Shown: positions 7,156-9,200 of the stretch, one piece after another
Layout of the letters: the number at the start of each line of letters is the position of its first letter
Numbering within the stretch: position 1 is the stretch's first letter
NCBI GenBank assembly: GCA_905215225.1
Contig: CAJMPM010000052.1
Coordinates: 1 to 9,200, forward strand
Direction of reading: 5' to 3'
DNA from: an uncultured bacterium
Lineage (GTDB): Bacteria; Actinomycetota; Coriobacteriia; Coriobacteriales; Coriobacteriaceae
Length of the DNA: 9,200 nucleotides
Notes under the pieces: model-generated
Told to the model about the DNA's origin: nothing
The model's input: the letters and a program-made list of their open reading frames with translations, nothing else
Databases searched by the model: none
Position numbers and translations under genes: made by a program

Positions 7156-7752
7156 TTAGTGATTCACCGGCGTCATGGTGCGCTCAAACAGCGCATCGAC
7201 CACGTCGGCTATCTCGGGTCGACGCTCAAGATCGTGACCCGACTCCCACCAATTTGTGAACAGTCGAATAATGCCACCGGCGATAAACTCCGATGTCGTC
7301 TCGAGTGAAACGGGCGCCAGGGCGTCTTCGGCAAGCACGTTCATCACACGCTCGCGGATGGAGCGGGCAATGCGGTCGCAAATAACGTTGGTCAACATGC
7401 CCGACATGCTGCTTGCCAAAATGTTATCCATGAGCTGCTCGTGCGCCAGAATTAAATCCATGGCATCGTCCAAAATCGCGTGCCGAAGCGCGCGCACGTC
7501 CTCGGCAGACACTGCGCCGGCCTCATCGGGCTGTTTTTGAGGCAAGCCCGACATGAGCTCATCGATATAAAAGGCAAAGTAATCGTTCTTGTCGCGAAAG
7601 TGCTTGTAGAACGTCGTGCGGCGAATCATGGCGCGGTCGCACAGCATGGCAACCGTCAGGTCCTCAAAACGATGCTCCTCGAGAAGCTCGGTGAAGGCAT
7701 CGAACAGGGCGCGGTAGGTTTTCTTAATGCGAAGGTCCACTGGTATCGCCAT
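7156..7752 (-). CDS. TetR/AcrR-family transcriptional regulator
   Basis: This 198-residue protein has a typical TetR N-terminal DNA-binding domain. Helix-turn-helix residues lie at about 33-52 (LTVAMLCDRAMIRRTTFYKHF), with the hallmark TTFYKHFxxKxxYF that closes the domain. The rest (about 65-198) is a helical ligand/dimer domain I cannot assign to a known inducer; it includes a tryptophan-rich patch (LFTNWWESGHD). The start is the least certain part: the ATG follows TGAGG with no spacer, which is poor for a Shine-Dalgarno, while the frame stays open upstream to 8013 without TetR-like sequence. GTG at codon 5 is an alternative. A -10-like TAAGAT (7790-7795, minus) lies 38 bases ahead. The gene is divergent from lemA across 199 bases, so self-control or control of lemA is possible but not shown. 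Confidence 0.9.
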   Translation of the reverse strand: MAIPVDLRIKKTYRALFDAFTELLEEHRFEDLTVAMLCDRAMIRRTTFYKHFRDKNDYFAFYIDELMSGLPQKQPDEAGAVSAEDVRALRHAILDDAMDLILAHEQLMDNILASSMSGMLTNVICDRIARSIRERVMNVLAEDALAPVSLETTSEFIAGGIIRLFTNWWESGHDLERRPEIADVVDALFERTMTPVNH

Positions 7753-7884
7753 CCTCAGGGCAAAGACAACACTCGTCAATCTGTCGCATATCTTACACCT
7801 GTACCTCGCGCGCTTTGCCCCGGTGCCACCCACGCCGAAAACACAACGCTTACCGGAAAGTTCGGCACGACAAAACGTTGCGGG

Positions 7885-7890
7885 TATACT
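7885..7890 (+). promoter_or_regulatory. Candidate -10 box for lemA
   Basis: TATACT matches five of six -10 bases and lies about 60 bases upstream of the lemA start. No good -35 is found at 16-18 bases (best TTCGGC), so an activator or an extended -10 contact may be involved. The same stretch is upstream of the divergent regulator gene. Confidence 0.45.
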
Positions 7891-7951
7891 AGTAGCGTTA
7901 TACCAACGGCAGCTGGCGCATGCCGCCGCGGCCATTCGAAACGGAGACATC

Positions 7952-8503
7952 ATGCTTCCCGTCATCATCGGCATCGTTGTTGTCATTGTGATTGCCTGCG
8001 CCATCGCCGGCATCTACAACAACATGGTCACCAAGCGTAACCGCATCGATAACGCCTGGCAGAACATCGATACGCAGCTGCAGCGTCGCAACGACCTGAT
8101 CCCCAACCTGGTCGAGACCGTCAAGGGCTACGCCAAGCACGAGCAGGACACGCTCGCCGCCGTAGTCAACGCGCGCAACGCCGCCGTGAGCGCCACCACC
8201 CCCGAGGCCAAGATGGAAGCCGACAACGTGCTGACCGGTGCGCTGCGTCAGCTCTTCGCCGTAGCCGAGGCCTATCCCGATCTTAAGGCAAACACCAACT
8301 TTACGCAGCTGCAGGCATCGCTCGAGGATACCGAGAACAAGATTAGCTATGCACGCCAGAGCTACAACGATTGCGTGCTCAGCTACAACAACGCCATTCA
8401 GACGTTCCCGGCTGTCATCTTTGCCGGCATCTTCCAGTTTAAGGAGCGCCAGGGCTTCGAGGCCGCCGAGGCCGCCCGCCAGGCCCCGACCGTCAAGTTC
8501 TAG
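7952..8503 (+). CDS. lemA: LemA family membrane protein
   Basis: This 183-residue protein has the usual length and layout of LemA. One strongly hydrophobic segment (about 2-23) is followed by a long helical domain opening with the family hallmark: NRIDNAWQNIDTQLQRRNDL, then IPNLVETVKGYAKHE (about 32-66). Later family features are ARQSYNDCVLSYNNAIQTFP and a C-terminal FKERQGFEAAE. The cellular role of LemA is poorly defined; it is membrane-anchored with the helical domain facing one side of the membrane. The ATG has GGAG five bases upstream. The reading frame is open further upstream (from 7727), but that part overlaps the divergent promoters and regulator start and is not LemA-like. No HtpX protease or TPM-domain gene, common LemA neighbours, lies beside it; it appears to be a one-gene transcript. 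Confidence 0.95.
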   Translation: MLPVIIGIVVVIVIACAIAGIYNNMVTKRNRIDNAWQNIDTQLQRRNDLIPNLVETVKGYAKHEQDTLAAVVNARNAAVSATTPEAKMEADNVLTGALRQLFAVAEAYPDLKANTNFTQLQASLEDTENKISYARQSYNDCVLSYNNAIQTFPAVIFAGIFQFKERQGFEAAEAARQAPTVKF

Positions 8504-8539
8504 TAGTTTGACAGCGCATCCTTAGTCGGCCAAATGCAT

Positions 8540-8585
8540 AAACCGCCCCGTCGAATGCATACTTCGACGGGGCGGTTTCCTTTTT
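8540..8585 (+). terminator. Rho-independent terminator of lemA
   Basis: A 16-bp perfect stem (8540-8555 with 8563-8578) closes a 7-base loop (TGCATAC) and is followed by CC and five T (8581-8585). It begins 36 bases after the lemA stop. The A-T pairs at the stem base make it partly symmetric, but the T tract is on the plus-strand side. Confidence 0.93.
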
Positions 8586-8617
8586 CGCGAAGGTCCCCCT
8601 CTAAGCGCCGTGCATTT

Positions 8618-8908
8618 TTAGGAGTATTCAACATAACCAAGAGCTTCGGGCGCCACGATAAATGCCAAAGACCGCGAATATCCCTGCAAATCAAACGTTG
8701 TCAGCCCATAACCCCGCCCATCATTCGTAGAAAACATCGAGAACTCCCGATTTTTTGCCCGAGATCGGTATGCAGGGACCTTCGACTGCAGAATACTCGC
8801 AAAAATGCACGTCGCCACCGCCCCCACATGGCGCGAAGCAAAGCAAAAGCGCAGCCTAAAAGGCCGCGCACCATCTTTATTCAGATTAATCATTGCCCGT
8901 TGTGACAT
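8618..8908 (-). CDS. Doubtful small reading frame, 96 residues, unrecognised
   Basis: I do not recognise this protein. The frame reads from ATG 8908 to TAA 8618; the C-terminal half looks protein-like (FSMFSTNDGRGYGLTTFDL, then IVAPEALGYVEYS), while the N-terminal part is basic and Cys/Phe-rich. There is no convincing Shine-Dalgarno before the ATG at 8908 or the in-frame ATG six codons later. The frame is open upstream through palindromic element 2 into the aminotransferase gene, which is meaningless there. The local sequence is less GC-rich than its neighbours and uses mixed third positions. It may be a genuine small gene, the remnant of a longer one, or a dispersed repeat that happens to be open. 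Confidence 0.25.
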   Translation of the reverse strand: MSQRAMINLNKDGARPFRLRFCFASRHVGAVATCIFASILQSKVPAYRSRAKNREFSMFSTNDGRGYGLTTFDLQGYSRSLAFIVAPEALGYVEYS

Positions 8909-8921
8909 CGCCGCACCCGCA

Positions 8922-9046
8922 GGGCAGAGAACAAGTTCCCTCCCGGCGCACTCCGCAGGACGCAAGAAGCCCTCGCCGCACGAAGTGCGCAGCGAGGGCT
9001 TCTTGCATGTCCGAGGACGCGCCGGGAGGGAACTTGTTCTCTGCCC
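8922..9046. repeat. Long palindromic element 2 (28-bp perfect arms with nested hairpin)
   Basis: The outer arms 8922-8949 and 9019-9046 are perfect inverted complements. Inside, GGAC (8958-8961) pairs with GTCC (9009-9012), the 15-bp arms 8962-8976 and 8992-9006 pair perfectly, and CGCAC-GAA-GTGCG (8977-8989) forms the tip. The two long helices are separated by an asymmetric internal loop carrying CCGCA (8953-8957) on one side and GAGGAC (9013-9018) on the other. It begins 16 bases after the aminotransferase stop codon, so it lies in that gene's 3' untranslated region. No U-tract follows on the minus strand, so it is not a standard intrinsic terminator; protection of the transcript end from exonucleases is possible (inference). 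No terminal direct repeats are seen. It shares its interior, but not its arms, with the element at 4893-4987. Confidence 0.9.
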
Positions 9047-9062
9047 GGATAGGTAAGACAAA

Positions 9063-9200
9063 TTACGCGACGGTGTAAACCCAGTTGTGCTTGTCCTCGA
9101 CAGCACCAGACTGGATACCAGTCAGGGTCTCGCGAAGCTTCTTCATCACAGGACCGATCTCGGTGTAGCCAGCCGGGAAGGTCACGATCTCGTCGGCGCC
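9063..9200 (-). CDS. ilvE: Branched-chain amino acid aminotransferase, C-terminal 45 residues (5' part outside window)
   Basis: Only the last 45 codons and the TAA are present. They contain IGPVMKKLRETLTGIQSGAV followed by EDKHNW, matching the conserved end of class IV, PLP-dependent branched-chain aminotransferases (the pattern LxxxLTGIQxGxxxDxxxW). The enzyme transfers the amino group between glutamate and the keto acids of leucine, isoleucine and valine in the cytoplasm. The catalytic lysine and cofactor site lie outside the window, so the call rests on the tail alone; a related class IV aminotransferase is possible but less likely. Element 2 follows in the 3' untranslated region. Confidence 0.85.
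   Translation of the reverse strand, partial: GADEIVTFPAGYTEIGPVMKKLRETLTGIQSGAVEDKHNWVYTVA

Larger units (their letters stand above)
8586..9062. other. Gene-poor region between lemA terminator and ilvE
   Basis: This ~480-base stretch holds the doubtful 96-residue frame and palindromic element 2, and otherwise nothing I can assign. The two flanking genes converge on it (lemA plus, ilvE minus). Plus-strand frames here are Arg/Pro/Lys-rich and look spurious. Confidence 0.6.

Noticed and set aside
7727..7951. An N-terminal extension of LemA
   Set aside because: LemA proteins start with the hydrophobic segment; the ATG at 7952 has a ribosome binding site and gives family-typical length.
7753..8013. 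An extended 285-residue form of the TetR regulator starting at 8013
   Set aside because: The added N-terminus overlaps the lemA start and promoter, is Met/Thr/Cys-rich and does not resemble TetR proteins, which begin shortly before the helix-turn-helix.
4893..9046. The palindromes as insertion sequences or CRISPR repeats
   Set aside because: No transposase frame, no terminal direct repeats, no regular spacing; only two copies with unrelated arms.
8922..9046. Element 2 as the intrinsic terminator of ilvE
   Set aside because: On the minus strand the helix is followed by GC-rich sequence without a T tract, so it lacks a key part of an intrinsic terminator.
8805..9106. Frames crossing palindrome 2 that look like a repeat protein (GREQVPSR / GRELVLCP on both sides)
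   Set aside because: The apparent protein repeats are the two arms of the inverted repeat read in the same frame family, not a coding signal.

Overview
The window looks like chromosome from a GC-rich gut Coriobacteriia, most likely Collinsella. This is inferred from base composition, an LAxTG-type sortase motif, the protein style and the gene order; no marker here fixes the species. Genes are densely packed and mostly on the minus strand, with no transposase, integrase or CRISPR array.

Layout. Bases 1-3473 (minus) carry a two-gene operon for a heterodimeric ABC exporter. The upstream subunit has a degenerate ATPase site. The downstream subunit begins on the base after the first gene's stop codon and runs off the left edge. 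A 176-base divergent intergenic region separates it from a plus-strand gene (3650-4663) for a secreted, coiled-coil, sortase-anchored surface protein, which ends in a strong bidirectional terminator (4709-4749). Next comes a long palindromic element (4893-4987), then on the minus strand the 4.5S-type SRP RNA gene (about 5001-5125) with its own promoter, and upstream of it one long gene (5231-7012) fusing a TadA-type tRNA adenosine deaminase to a glycerate 2-kinase. tRNA-Ser(UGA) (7064-7153, plus) is divergent from the fusion gene and ends two bases before the stop of a convergent TetR-family regulator (7156-7752, minus). A LemA membrane protein gene (7952-8503, plus) is divergent from the regulator and ends in a textbook terminator. 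The next ~480 bases hold one doubtful small reading frame and a second long palindromic element (8922-9046), followed by the C-terminal end of a branched-chain amino acid aminotransferase (9063-9200, minus).

How the parts relate. TadA, SRP RNA and tRNA-Ser form a translation/protein-targeting neighbourhood. The tadA-then-ffs order matches that of many Gram-positive genomes, although the usual next gene, dnaX, is absent. The ABC pair and the surface protein share a divergent control region. LemA and the TetR regulator share another.

The most unusual signal is the pair of palindromic elements. Their outer arms are perfect (27 and 28 bp) but unrelated in sequence, while both keep the same interior: CCGCA on one side, GAGGAC on the other, flanking an inner hairpin capped by CGAAG. 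Each sits just downstream of a minus-strand gene. This looks like a structure-conserved repeat or RNA family. The TadA-glycerate kinase fusion is the second point of interest.
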